A stretch of DNA of 64,000 bases from Pseudomonas aylmerensis. Lineage in GTDB: Bacteria; Pseudomonadota; Gammaproteobacteria; Pseudomonadales; Pseudomonadaceae. Shown piece by piece: positions 15,480 through 24,291 of this stretch. Below the pieces are notes generated by a model. The model ran no database searches. It worked only from the letters and a program-made list of their open reading frames with translations, and was not told the DNA's origin. The stretch is taken from the NCBI RefSeq assembly GCF_001702265.1, contig NZ_MAUE01000024.1:1-64000 (forward strand). Reading direction: 5' to 3'. Made by a program: the position numbers and the translations under genes. Each line of letters opens with the position of its first letter. The stretch's first letter is position 1.

Positions 15480-16474
15480 ACCCGGATCGCTCGCTGCAGG
15501 GGATTGCCCTGTGCTCACTGGCCTATGCGTTCCTGGCGCTGCAGGACGCGGTGATCAAATGGCTGGTGGCCGATTACTCGGTGTTCACCATTCTGTTCTG
15601 GCGCAGCCTGGTGGTGGTCGCGGCGTGCGTGGTCGCCGGGCGCATGGGTTTGTTGCGCCGGGCGTGGACTTCGGTGAGCCGCCGGCTGCTGATCATCCGC
15701 GGGCTATTGTCGTTGCTCGCCTGGCTGCTGTATTACACCGCCGCCAAGGACCTGACCCTGGCGGAAATGACCACGTTGTATTTCTCCGCGCCGATCATGG
15801 TCACGTTGCTCGCGGCGTTGATCCTCAAGGAGCGCGCCAGCCGTGGCCAGTGGATCTCGCTGCTGATCGGCTTTGTCGGCGTGGTGATTGCCTGTCGTCC
15901 GAGCAACATGCTCGACCCGTTGCCGATCGCGCTGACCCTGGCGGCCGCGCTGTGCTGGGCGTTTACCTATATCCAGCTGCGCCAGGTCGACCCGACCACC
16001 TCGGTGCTGGAGCAGATGCTGATCACCAATGTGGTGTTTGTGGTGTGCATGGCCGTGACCTTGCCCTGGACCCACACGCCCGCGCCGTTGCCGTCGTGGC
16101 TGGGCATGTTGGCGGCGGGGCTGGTCGGCGGTATCGGCCAGTTCCTGCTGTTTGCCAGCTTCCGCCGCGCGACCGCGACGCTGCTCGCACCGTTCGAATA
16201 CACCGGGCTGATCTGGGCGTTCCTGTTGTCGAGCCTGATCTGGGGCACCTCGATGGATATCTCGCTGATCATCGGCGCAGTGTTGATCGCCGTCAGCGGC
16301 ACCCTGGCCATGCTCAGTGCACGGCACCCGGTGTCACAGGACGTGGTCGGCGCCGAATGCTCCGTGACGCAACCCCTGTACCCAGCAGCGGCAGATGTGC
16401 AGCCCGTTGGCGGGGCTGAAGGTGCCGGGATTGAGGCACCCCTCGAGCCAGAGTCCATCGAGCATCGCCGATAG
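15476..16474 (+). CDS. DMT/EamA family transporter
   Basis: A 332-aa protein with about ten membrane segments and two EamA repeats, family members being exporters or importers of small metabolites. It starts inside the stop codon of the ABC permease gene, so it belongs to that operon. The last about 45 residues after the final membrane segment (from LSARHPVSQ onward) are polar. They are encoded by DNA that is also the end of the convergent TetR gene, a 141-bp overlap. The usual EamA length is about 290-300 aa, so this tail is an extension. Confidence 0.88.
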   Translation: MNPDRSLQGIALCSLAYAFLALQDAVIKWLVADYSVFTILFWRSLVVVAACVVAGRMGLLRRAWTSVSRRLLIIRGLLSLLAWLLYYTAAKDLTLAEMTTLYFSAPIMVTLLAALILKERASRGQWISLLIGFVGVVIACRPSNMLDPLPIALTLAAALCWAFTYIQLRQVDPTTSVLEQMLITNVVFVVCMAVTLPWTHTPAPLPSWLGMLAAGLVGGIGQFLLFASFRRATATLLAPFEYTGLIWAFLLSSLIWGTSMDISLIIGAVLIAVSGTLAMLSARHPVSQDVVGAECSVTQPLYPAAADVQPVGGAEGAGIEAPLEPESIEHRR

Positions 16475-16969
16475 GCCGATGGCGGCGAGGTGGCTGTCGT
16501 GGATCACCAGTTGCTCGCTGCGGGCCAGGTCGTCGAGCAGTTGCTGGATCAGTCCGAGGTAGGCGCGGTAGCTGTTTTCGTGGGACTGGTTCACGTGGGG
16601 CGAGTGACGGATCAGGCTCCAGAACACCACCCACACGCCGAGCAGGTCGGGGTCCATGACCCGTGGCGAAAACGACGCGCTGAGGAACGCATCCAGGCGC
16701 GCGGCGGCGCCTTCGACCCGCTCGACCTGTGCCCACAGCGCGCTGGTCAACTCATTGGCCAGCTTGTGGTAGGTCTCGGCGATCAGCGCGTCGATGCTGC
16801 CGAAGTGGTGGTTGAGCAAGCCCACCGACACGCCGGCCTCGGCGGCAATCCGGCGCACCGAAATCCCGGCGTGGCCGTCGCGGGCAAGGCAGGTGAGGGT
16901 GGCGGCAATCAGCAGGTCGCGGCGTTCGTCAGGGTCGGCACGGCGCAGTTTTGCAGGGGGTGTGGTCAC
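16334..16969 (-). CDS. TetR family regulator (BetI-like)
   Basis: A 211-aa TetR-family repressor. The helix-turn-helix lies at about residues 37-57 (GISVRRIAAEAGVSVGLLNH), and the C-terminal region with DPDLLGVWVVFWSLIRHSPH and SAMLDGLWLEG resembles BetI. It is divergent from the deacylase gene at 17060, with a perfect 16-bp palindrome in the spacer. It converges on the DMT transporter gene with a 141-bp overlap. It may control both neighbouring operons; the ligand is unknown. Confidence 0.9.
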   Translation of the reverse strand: MTTPPAKLRRADPDERRDLLIAATLTCLARDGHAGISVRRIAAEAGVSVGLLNHHFGSIDALIAETYHKLANELTSALWAQVERVEGAAARLDAFLSASFSPRVMDPDLLGVWVVFWSLIRHSPHVNQSHENSYRAYLGLIQQLLDDLARSEQLVIHDSHLAAIGLSAMLDGLWLEGCLNPGTFSPANGLHICRCWVQGLRHGAFGADHVL

Positions 16970-17008
16970 GGCAATGCCCTTGAGGAAAGACCAGAAGGCT
17001 CAGGTTAG

Positions 17009-17024
17009 TTGAACATGTGTTCAA
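17009..17024. promoter_or_regulatory. TetR-type operator, perfect palindrome
   Basis: TTGAACA TG TGTTCAA has perfect 7-bp arms with a 2-bp spacer, 40 bp upstream of the TetR start and 36 bp upstream of the deacylase start. Its position and form fit autoregulation and control of the divergent gene. Confidence 0.65.
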
Positions 17025-17059
17025 TCTCTAGCGGTTAATTGATCAGAGGAGGGCAAGGC

Positions 17060-18058
17060 ATGGCAAAAGACCTTTCGTGGCAGGTCCCCGGTGATGCCGG
17101 CAACCTGCTGCACATCGGCGCCTGGCGCTTTGACGGCGACGGCAGTGGCCCCCGCGTGCATCTGCAGGCCGGCGTGCACGCCGACGAAATCGCCGGGATG
17201 CTGGTGCTGCACCAGTTGCTGCCGCGCTTGCAGGCCTGTCAGGACCAAGGCCTTCTCAGGGGCAGCGTGACCGTGGTGCCGCAGGCCAACCCGTTCGGCA
17301 TCGGCCAGTTTCGCCAGGGCAAATTACTCGGGCGTTTTCATGAGGCCACCGGGCAGAACTTCAACCGCGCCTTCGACCATTCGCTGGCCATGCAGCGCCC
17401 GGCCAGCAACCTCGCACAGTGGCAGAAAAGCCTGGTGCAACTGGCCGCCGACGCCGACCTGGTGCTGGACCTGCACACCGACGATGAAGCCTTGCCGTAC
17501 CTCTATATCCACCGCAGCTTCTGGCCGGAACAGGGCCTGGCGCTGGCGGCGGCGTTGCAAGTGGACGTGGTGATCGTCTGGGATGACGGTGGCGACGGCT
17601 CTTTCGAAGAAACCATCATCAACCACGCCGCGCCGCAGTTGGCCGCCACCCTCGAGTTGCGCGGGCAGGCCGATGTCAGCGATGCCTTGGCGCGCCAGGA
17701 CGCCGACGCCTTATGGAACTGGCTGTGCATCAGCGGCGTGATCGATGCGGTCGCGACCATTGGCGAATGGCAGGGCGAGGTGGTGGACATGGGCTGCATG
17801 GAGACGATCCTCGCGCCACGTACCGGTGTGCTGGTGTTCGAAAAATACCTCGGCGATTGGGTCGAAGAGGGCGAGCGCTTCGCACGGATCATCGGGCGTC
17901 CCGGCGACCCTGGCTCGGAAGTGCCCCTGCACGCGGCGCAGCGCGGACGCATGGTCACCGGCCACCGTGAGCGCCTGGTCGCCCAGGGCTCGGTGGTGGC
18001 CAAATTCACCGGCACGCGCTTGTCCGACAGCTACAGCGGCGGCGTGCTGGACCCGTAA
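17060..18058 (+). CDS. Succinylglutamate desuccinylase/aspartoacylase family protein
   Basis: A 332-aa zinc carboxypeptidase-like hydrolase of the AstE/AspA family, which removes acyl groups from N-acyl amino acids. The zinc motif HAxE is seen as VHADEIAG (about residues 40-47), with the matching histidine in DLVLDLHTDDE (about residues 134-144). The ATG at 17060 follows AGAGGAGGG, so the longer ORF from 17039 is rejected. The C-terminal quarter carries a lipoyl-like beta domain typical of the subfamily. Next to an amino-acid ABC system with fused aminotransferase, it suggests that N-acylated amino acids are used. Confidence 0.85.
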   Translation: MAKDLSWQVPGDAGNLLHIGAWRFDGDGSGPRVHLQAGVHADEIAGMLVLHQLLPRLQACQDQGLLRGSVTVVPQANPFGIGQFRQGKLLGRFHEATGQNFNRAFDHSLAMQRPASNLAQWQKSLVQLAADADLVLDLHTDDEALPYLYIHRSFWPEQGLALAAALQVDVVIVWDDGGDGSFEETIINHAAPQLAATLELRGQADVSDALARQDADALWNWLCISGVIDAVATIGEWQGEVVDMGCMETILAPRTGVLVFEKYLGDWVEEGERFARIIGRPGDPGSEVPLHAAQRGRMVTGHRERLVAQGSVVAKFTGTRLSDSYSGGVLDP

Positions 18059-18062
18059 GCAA

Positions 18063-18851
18063 TCAGAGGTCGAAGTGCGAGCCGCGCCGTTTCAGGCGGC
18101 GCATGGCACTGTCCAGGTGCGCCCGCGCGCTCGCCGGGTCGCCCTCGCGCATCTGTGCATACGCCATCTGCGCCACCTGGGGGTCAATCGGCTTCAGCGG
18201 TTGACCACTGGCCATGGCCTTGAGCTGTACTTCGGCGGCACGCTCCAAGTAGTAAATGTCATCCCAGGCTTCGGCGATCGTCGGCGCGACCACCATCACG
18301 CCGTGGTTTTTCAGGAACAGGATATCGGCATCGCCCAGCGCCGCCGCGATGCGTTGACCCTCGCGGTGGTCCAGGGCCAGGCCGTTGTAGTCCGCGTCGA
18401 CCGCCGTGCGCCCGTAGAACTTCAGTGCGGTCTGCCCCAGCCACAACAGCGGCGGGCCTTGCAACAGGCACAATGCAGTGGCATTGGGCATGTGCGTGTG
18501 GAACGCAGCCTTGATGCGCGGCTGCTGCTGGTGCAATTGCGAATGGATGTAGAAGGCCGTCGCTTCCGGCGTGCCCTCGCCATCGATCACATTGCCGGCG
18601 AAATCGCACACCAGCAGATGGGACGCGGTGATCTCTTCGAAGGCATAGCCGAACGGGTTGACGAAGAACAGCTCGTCATGCCCCGGAATCGTCGCTGAAA
18701 AGTGATTGCAGATACCTTCTTCCATACCGTGCAGCGCCGCCAGTTGCAGGCACGCGGCCAACTCCACCCGCGCGTCGATGGCAGCCACGCTGTCGAGGTT
18801 GAAGCGCCCGGCGCGCGGGCCCAGGGAGGAGGGCGTAAAGGTATGTGCCAT
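18063..18851 (-). CDS. Class II aldolase/adducin family protein
   Basis: A 262-aa protein of the class II aldolase/adducin family, metal-dependent enzymes acting on sugar phosphates and related compounds. Typical features are EEGICNHFSATIPG (about residues 45-58), the metal histidines in FHTHMPNATALC (about residues 117-128), and LKNHGVMVVAP (about residues 179-189). It starts 3 bp after the stop of the HAD gene, forming a two-gene operon. The substrate is unknown. Confidence 0.88.
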   Translation of the reverse strand: MAHTFTPSSLGPRAGRFNLDSVAAIDARVELAACLQLAALHGMEEGICNHFSATIPGHDELFFVNPFGYAFEEITASHLLVCDFAGNVIDGEGTPEATAFYIHSQLHQQQPRIKAAFHTHMPNATALCLLQGPPLLWLGQTALKFYGRTAVDADYNGLALDHREGQRIAAALGDADILFLKNHGVMVVAPTIAEAWDDIYYLERAAEVQLKAMASGQPLKPIDPQVAQMAYAQMREGDPASARAHLDSAMRRLKRRGSHFDL

Positions 18852-18854
18852 GGC

Positions 18855-19559
18855 TCACCACCCCAGGGACTTGAACAGCCCGGGCACGCCGTCGAGGGTC
18901 GGCAGGATGGCGTCCGGCGTGTAGTCGGCCAGCAACTGGCGACCGGTGCCACGGTCGATCCAGACACAACGAAAGCCGATGTCCCGGGCGGCGGCGTGAT
19001 CCAGGTGCGGGCTGGCACAGATATGCACCACGTGGTCGAGGCCGACGCCGAGCTGCTCGTGCGCGTAGTCGAACAAGCGCCGATTGGGCTTGTAGGCGCC
19101 GGCCTGTTGGGCGGTGATGACGCGGTCGATGTGGCCACCCAGTTGCGCGACGTTGCCGGCAATCACATCGTCGTCCGTGTTGGAGACGATACACAGCTTG
19201 TAGCCCAGCGCCTTGAGCTGCTGGAGCGTGCCCGGCACTTCCGGGAACGGTGGCATGGCACTGATGCTGTCGGTGAGCAACGCGCTGTCGCTGTCATTGG
19301 CGGGCAGGCCCAGTTCCTTGAAGGCCAGCTGCAGGCTCAAGCCCGCCAGGGTGCGGAAGCTGCGATGCGGCGGGGTTTGTTCCAGGGTGTGTTCGTGGCG
19401 GTCATACACGCTGAGCAGCGTGTCGGGGTCGACCGAATGTGCGCCTTTTTCCGCAAGGATGCGCTCAATGGCGGTGCGCAGGCCTTCGTCCCACTGGATC
19501 AGCGTGCCGTAGCAGTCAAAGGTCAGCCAGAGCGGGCGCGGGGAATGTTCAAGTGGCAT
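18855..19559 (-). CDS. HAD hydrolase, haloacid dehalogenase type II-like
   Basis: A 234-aa HAD-superfamily hydrolase. Motif I is LTFDCYGTLIQWD (nucleophile Asp15), motif II is CIVSNTDDD (about residues 118-126), and motif III Lys lies in GAYKPNRRLFDYA (about residues 153-165). The DCYGTL form and single cap resemble the L-2-haloacid dehalogenase group, but a phosphatase role is equally possible. It is the first gene of the operon with the class II aldolase and is divergent from a LysR regulator. Confidence 0.85.
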   Translation of the reverse strand: MPLEHSPRPLWLTFDCYGTLIQWDEGLRTAIERILAEKGAHSVDPDTLLSVYDRHEHTLEQTPPHRSFRTLAGLSLQLAFKELGLPANDSDSALLTDSISAMPPFPEVPGTLQQLKALGYKLCIVSNTDDDVIAGNVAQLGGHIDRVITAQQAGAYKPNRRLFDYAHEQLGVGLDHVVHICASPHLDHAAARDIGFRCVWIDRGTGRQLLADYTPDAILPTLDGVPGLFKSLGW

Positions 19560-19674
19560 GGGGCACCTGTCGAAAAGAGTGAGTGACCGAGTCAGCTTAG
19601 GAAACCTGGCGGTCAGTGGGAAATTAAATTAACCTCTCCAACTCAGTTGAATTATCGATATGAGGGGCGCCTGC

Positions 19675-20520
19675 ATGTTGGATCTCGAATTGCTGCATAC
19701 CTTGGTCTGCGTGGTGGACGAGGGCAGCTTCACGCGCGCCGCCGAGCGTGTGCATCGCACCCAGTCCACGGTCAGCCAACAGATTCGCAAGCTCGAAGAC
19801 AGCGTCGGCCAGGTGTTGCTGGTGCGTGATCGCTCCGGCCAGCAGGTCAGTGCCACCGAGCACGGCGAATTACTCACCCAGTACGCGCGACGCCTGTTGA
19901 ACCTGTCCCGTGAAGCCCGCGATGCGTTGAACACCGAGGCCCGCCTGGTACCGGTGCGCCTGGGCGTGCCGGAGGATTTCGACGCCACGCGCATGGCCTC
20001 GATGCTCTCCGGCTTTGTGCGCGCGCGCCCGGAAGCGCGGCTGGAAACAGTCAGCGGCATGAGCACCGATCTGCGCCGTCAGTTGGAGAACGGAGAAATC
20101 GACATCGCCCTGGTCAAGCGCGAAGCCGGCAGCGGCGAGTGTCACGCCAGTTGGCCGGAGCCCTTGGTGTGGGTCTGCGGACACGGCCAGGACCTGCAGG
20201 TCGAAACGCTGCCCCTGGCATTGTTCCCCCAGGGCTGTATCTATCGTCAGCGGGCCATTCGTACGCTGGACAAGGCCCGGCGCAGTTGGCGCGTGGCGTT
20301 CGGTAGCCACAGCCTGACCGGGATCCAAGCCGCCGTCACCTCGGGGTTGGGCCTGAGCATCCTGCCCAGGAGCGCGGTGCTGCCGACTCACCGCATCTGC
20401 ACCGAACTACCGCCAGTGCCGCCTTCGGAACTGGCGCTGGTCAGTGGTGTGGAACGCCTGAGCGCCACCCATCAAGGCTTGATCGAATGCCTGCGCGACC
20501 AACTGTCAGCAGTCAGCTAG
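19675..20520 (+). CDS. LysR family transcriptional regulator
   Basis: A 281-aa LysR regulator, with helix-turn-helix at about residues 17-36 (SFTRAAERVHRTQSTVSQQI). An ATG at 19660, five codons upstream, is possible; 19675 is preferred because GAGG sits at the correct distance. It is divergent from the HAD/class II aldolase operon, its likely target. Confidence 0.9.
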   Translation: MLDLELLHTLVCVVDEGSFTRAAERVHRTQSTVSQQIRKLEDSVGQVLLVRDRSGQQVSATEHGELLTQYARRLLNLSREARDALNTEARLVPVRLGVPEDFDATRMASMLSGFVRARPEARLETVSGMSTDLRRQLENGEIDIALVKREAGSGECHASWPEPLVWVCGHGQDLQVETLPLALFPQGCIYRQRAIRTLDKARRSWRVAFGSHSLTGIQAAVTSGLGLSILPRSAVLPTHRICTELPPVPPSELALVSGVERLSATHQGLIECLRDQLSAVS

Positions 20521-20629
20521 CGCACGTTTTCCCTCAGCGAAACCCCTCCCTTAGCCGCTCTCGATCAACCAGCCTCCCACCGAGCCGATCAGGCCAGGCT
20601 TTCCCGGACTGGCACGACTACCACCTCGC

Positions 20630-20642
20630 GTGAAACGTTCAC
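20630..20642. promoter_or_regulatory. LacI-type operator candidate 1
   Basis: GTGAA ACG TTCAC has perfect 5-bp arms around a central ACG, 160 bp upstream of the sugar ABC operon that also encodes a LacI regulator. Confidence 0.5.
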
Positions 20643-20686
20643 CCTCAATAGCACGCAGCAGGGGCGTTTCTGGCAGATCGCCATGA

Positions 20687-20699
20687 TTAAACGTTTCAC
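20687..20699. promoter_or_regulatory. LacI-type operator candidate 2
   Basis: TTAAACGTTTCAC contains the perfect palindrome AAACGTTT (20689-20696) with the central CG typical of LacI-family sites. It is about 57 bp from candidate 1. Confidence 0.5.
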
Positions 20700-20716
20700 C
20701 TGCCGATAAATGGCCG

Positions 20717-20732
20717 ACGCAAGCGCTTGCGT
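20717..20732. promoter_or_regulatory. LacI-family operator, perfect 16-bp palindrome
   Basis: ACGCAAGCGCTTGCGT is a perfect 16-bp palindrome with a central CG pair, matching the form of PurR/RbsR-type operators. It lies 69 bp upstream of the sugar ABC ATPase start. It is the best candidate for binding by the LacI protein at 24292. Confidence 0.7.
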
Positions 20733-20800
20733 AAGCAAATGTATCTGACATAGAGTCGGCAGCACTCGACTACAAAAATAATAAACGCAGGAGCTCATTC

Positions 20801-22333
20801 ATGAGCCTTGAACCCTTGCTTGAGATGCAGGGCATCAGCAAGACCTTCAACGGTCTGCGCGTGCTCAAGAATGTCGGCCTGAAAGTCTACCCCGGCGAAA
20901 TCCACGCCTTGATGGGGGAGAACGGCGCCGGCAAATCGACGTTGATGAAAATCCTTTCCGGCGCTTACCAGGCCGACCCCGGCGGCGAAATTCGCATCGC
21001 CGGCCAGCCTGTCGCCACCTTCACACCCGCCACCGCCAAAGCCCTCGGCATCGCCGTGATCTATCAGGAACTGAGCCTGTGCCCGAACCTGAGCGTGGCC
21101 GAGAACATCTACCTGGGCCGCGAATTGCGGCGTGGCTGGACCATCGACCGCAAGGGCATGCAGGCCGGTTGCAGCGAAGTGTTGCAACGCCTGGGCGCGG
21201 AGTTCACCCCGGCCACCCCGGTCAGCAGCCTGTCGATTGCCGAGCGCCAGTTGGTGGAAATCGCCCGCGCGCTGCACGCCCACGCCAGGATCCTGGTGAT
21301 GGACGAACCGACCACGCCGCTGTCATCCCGCGAGACCGACCGGTTGTTCGCGCTGATCAAGCAACTGCGCAGCCAGGGCCTGGCAATCATCTATATCAGC
21401 CACCGCATGGCTGAAATCTACGAGCTGTCGGACCGTGTCTCGGTACTGCGGGACGGCCAGTACATCGGCGAACTGACCCGCGACGCGCTGTCGGCCGAGG
21501 TCCTGGTGAAGATGATGGTCGGCCGCGACCTCTCCGGTTTCTACAAGAAGGAGCACGCGGCGTACAACCCCGGCAACGTGGTGATGCGCGTACGCGACAT
21601 GGCCGATGGCAAGCGTGTGCGCCATTGCAGTTTCGACCTGCACGCCGGCGAAGTGCTGGGCATCGCCGGGCTGGTCGGGGCAGGGCGCACCGAGCTGGCG
21701 CGGCTGATCTTCGCCGCCGACCCGCGCACCTCCGGCACCCTCGAAGTGGTCGGCAAGACCATCACCCAGTTGCGCAACCCGGCGGACGCGATTCGCGCCG
21801 GCGTGGTCTACCTCACCGAAGACCGCAAGGCCCAGGGGCTGTTTCTGGACATGAGCGTGGCCGACAACATCAACGTCTGCGCCTGCGTGCCGGACGCGCA
21901 TGCCGGGGGCGTGCTGGACCGTGGCCACGCCGCGCAACGCGCGAAGGCTGCGATCCAGTCACTGTCGATTCGCGTGGCATCGGGCAAGGTCAATGTCGGC
22001 GCGCTGTCCGGCGGCAACCAGCAGAAGGTCTTGCTGGCGCGGCTGCTGGAGGTCAAGCCGCACGTGCTGATTCTCGATGAGCCCACCCGGGGCGTGGACA
22101 TCGGCTCCAAGTCCGAGATCTACCGCATCATCAATCAACTCGCGCAAGCGGGCGTGGGCATCGTGGTGATTTCCAGCGAGCTGCCGGAAATCATCGGTAC
22201 CTGCGACCGCGTGCTGATCATGCGTGAAGGCCAGTTGGTGGCCGAAGTCGGCGGGGCCTCCGGCCACGTCATTTCCCAGGAACGTATTATTGACCTCGCC
22301 ACCGGTGGCGATCAGGTGGTTGCCCATGGCTGA
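20801..22333 (+). CDS. Sugar ABC transporter ATP-binding protein (RbsA/XylG type)
   Basis: A 510-aa double-ATPase of the carbohydrate uptake type 2 family. The first domain has Walker [10 protein letters not shown] (about residues 39-47), a degenerate signature LSIAERQ and Walker [10 protein letters not shown]. The second has GLVGAGRTE, the signature [10 protein letters not shown] and [11 protein letters not shown]. It starts after CAGGAG. It powers sugar import with the permease (22326) and binding protein (23338). Ribose, xylose and other pentose or polyol systems all use this type. Confidence 0.93.
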   Translation: MSLEPLLEMQGISKTFNGLRVLKNVGLKVYPGEIHALMGENGAGKSTLMKILSGAYQADPGGEIRIAGQPVATFTPATAKALGIAVIYQELSLCPNLSVAENIYLGRELRRGWTIDRKGMQAGCSEVLQRLGAEFTPATPVSSLSIAERQLVEIARALHAHARILVMDEPTTPLSSRETDRLFALIKQLRSQGLAIIYISHRMAEIYELSDRVSVLRDGQYIGELTRDALSAEVLVKMMVGRDLSGFYKKEHAAYNPGNVVMRVRDMADGKRVRHCSFDLHAGEVLGIAGLVGAGRTELARLIFAADPRTSGTLEVVGKTITQLRNPADAIRAGVVYLTEDRKAQGLFLDMSVADNINVCACVPDAHAGGVLDRGHAAQRAKAAIQSLSIRVASGKVNVGALSGGNQQKVLLARLLEVKPHVLILDEPTRGVDIGSKSEIYRIINQLAQAGVGIVVISSELPEIIGTCDRVLIMREGQLVAEVGGASGHVISQERIIDLATGGDQVVAHG

Positions 22334-23303
22334 TTCGATGATTGCAACACCCGGCAAGGCCGAGCGCGCCCGCGAACTGATGCGCACGGTGGGCATGCTG
22401 CCGGTGCTGATCCTGCTGCTGGTGGGCTTTGCCCTGGCCAGCGAGAACTTCCTGACCGTGCAGAACCTTTCGATCATCACCCAGCAGGCGTCGGTCAACG
22501 TGGTGCTGGCGGCGGGCATGACGTTTGTGATTCTGACCGCAGGTATCGACCTCTCGGTGGGCGCTATCCTCGCGGCCTCGGCCGTGGTGGCGCTGCAAGC
22601 GTCGATGTCGCCGCAGTTCGGCATGTTCGGGATCGCCGCCGGCATCGGTTTTGGCCTGTTGCTGGGCCTGGTCAACGGTGGCTTGATCGCCTTCATGCGC
22701 CTGCCGCCGTTTATCGTCACCCTCGGCGCGCTCACCGCAATGCGTGGCCTGGCGCGGCTGTTGGCCGACGACAAGACCGTATTCAACCCCGATCTGCCGT
22801 TTGCGTTTATCGGCAACGACTCGATCCTCGGCGTGCCCTGGCTGGTGGTCATTGCGGTGGCGGTGGTGGCGCTGTCGTGGTTCATCCTGCGCCGCACGGT
22901 GATGGGCGTGCAGATCTATTCGGTCGGCGGCAACCCCGAAGCCGCACGGCTTTCCGGGATCAAGGTGTGGAAGGTGCTGCTGTTCGTCTACGCCATGTCC
23001 GGCGCGCTGGCCGGGCTGGGCGCGGTGATGAGTGCTTCGCGCCTGTTCGCCGCCAACGGCCTGCAACTCGGACAATCCTATGAGCTGGATGCGATCGCCG
23101 CGGTGATCCTCGGTGGCACCAGCTTTACCGGTGGCGTCGGCACTATCGGCGGCACCTTGATCGGCGCGCTGATCATTGCGGTCCTCACCAACGGCCTGGT
23201 GCTGCTGGGGGTGTCGGATATCTGGCAATACATCATCAAGGGCATCGTGATCATCGGCGCGGTCGCGCTGGATCGCTATCGCCAGTCCGGTGCACGGACC
23301 TGA
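22326..23303 (+). CDS. Sugar ABC transporter permease (RbsC type)
   Basis: A 325-aa permease with about eight to ten hydrophobic segments and the family motifs [15 protein letters not shown] (about residues 72-86) and [17 protein letters not shown] (about residues 256-272). The ATG at 22326 overlaps the end of the ATPase gene by 8 bp, so the ORF extension to 22224 is rejected. One permease gene is present, as expected for a homodimer. Confidence 0.93.
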   Translation: MADSMIATPGKAERARELMRTVGMLPVLILLLVGFALASENFLTVQNLSIITQQASVNVVLAAGMTFVILTAGIDLSVGAILAASAVVALQASMSPQFGMFGIAAGIGFGLLLGLVNGGLIAFMRLPPFIVTLGALTAMRGLARLLADDKTVFNPDLPFAFIGNDSILGVPWLVVIAVAVVALSWFILRRTVMGVQIYSVGGNPEAARLSGIKVWKVLLFVYAMSGALAGLGAVMSASRLFAANGLQLGQSYELDAIAAVILGGTSFTGGVGTIGGTLIGALIIAVLTNGLVLLGVSDIWQYIIKGIVIIGAVALDRYRQSGART

Positions 23304-23337
23304 GTTCACCCCCATAACAATCACAAGAGAGACCCGC

Positions 23338-24270
23338 ATGAACCTTAAACGCATCTTTCCCGTCATGGCCTTGGCTGCGCTGATGTCCCAAGCCGTCGAA
23401 GCCCGCGAACTCAAGGCCCTGGGCATCAGCATGGGCTCGCTGGGCAATCCGTATTTTGTGACCCTGGCCGATGGCGCCAGCGCCCGGGCCAAGGAGCTGA
23501 ACCCGAATGTGAAGGTCACTTCGGTGTCGGCCGACTATGACTTGAGCAAGCAGTTCTCGCAGATCGACAACTTCATCTCGTCCAAGGTCGACCTGATCCT
23601 GATCAATGCCGTCGACCCGTCGGCCATGGCCTCGGCGATCAAGAAAGCGCGGGATGCCGGCATCGTCGTGGTGGCGGTGGATGTGGACGCCAAGGGCGTC
23701 AACGCCACGGTGCAGACCGACAACGTCGAAGCCGGCAAGCTGGCCTGCCAATACCTGGTGGACAAGCTCGCGGGCAAGGGCAACGTGATTATCCAGAACG
23801 GCCCGCAAGTGACTGCCGTGACCGACCGCGTCAAAGGCTGCAAGGCCGCGCTGGCCAAGGCCCCGGACATCAAGGTGCTGTCCGACGACCAGGACGGCAA
23901 AGGTTCGCGTGAAGGCGGGCTGAACGCGATGCAGGGTTACCTGACGCGCTTCCCGAAAATCGACGGCCTGTTCGCGATCAACGACCCGCAAGCCATCGGC
24001 AGCGACCTGGCGGCCAAGCAGCTCAAGCGCAGCGGTATCATCATTACCTCGGTGGACGGCGCGCCGGATATCGAGAACGCGCTGAAGACCGACTCGCAGA
24101 TCCAGGCCTCCGCCAGCCAGGACCCCTGGGCCATGGCGCAGACGGCGGTGAATGTCGGCAATGACCTGCTCAACGACAAAGCCCCGGCCGAAGCGGTTAC
24201 CCTGCTCACGCCAAAACTGATCACCCGCGACAACGTCGGCACGTACAGCGGCTGGTCGAGCAAACATTGA
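23338..24270 (+). CDS. Sugar ABC transporter substrate-binding protein (RbsB type)
   Basis: A 310-aa periplasmic binding protein with a signal peptide ending near residue 22 (LAALMSQAVEA). The type 1 sugar-binding fold shows LGISMGSLGNPYFVTLADG and LILINAVDPSAM. The ATG at 23338 has an AGAGAG sequence before it. The ligand is not readable; the xylulokinase downstream points to a pentulose, pentose or polyol. Confidence 0.92.
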   Translation: MNLKRIFPVMALAALMSQAVEARELKALGISMGSLGNPYFVTLADGASARAKELNPNVKVTSVSADYDLSKQFSQIDNFISSKVDLILINAVDPSAMASAIKKARDAGIVVVAVDVDAKGVNATVQTDNVEAGKLACQYLVDKLAGKGNVIIQNGPQVTAVTDRVKGCKAALAKAPDIKVLSDDQDGKGSREGGLNAMQGYLTRFPKIDGLFAINDPQAIGSDLAAKQLKRSGIIITSVDGAPDIENALKTDSQIQASASQDPWAMAQTAVNVGNDLLNDKAPAEAVTLLTPKLITRDNVGTYSGWSSKH

Positions 24271-24291
24271 TTCATTGAGAGGAACAGCGTC

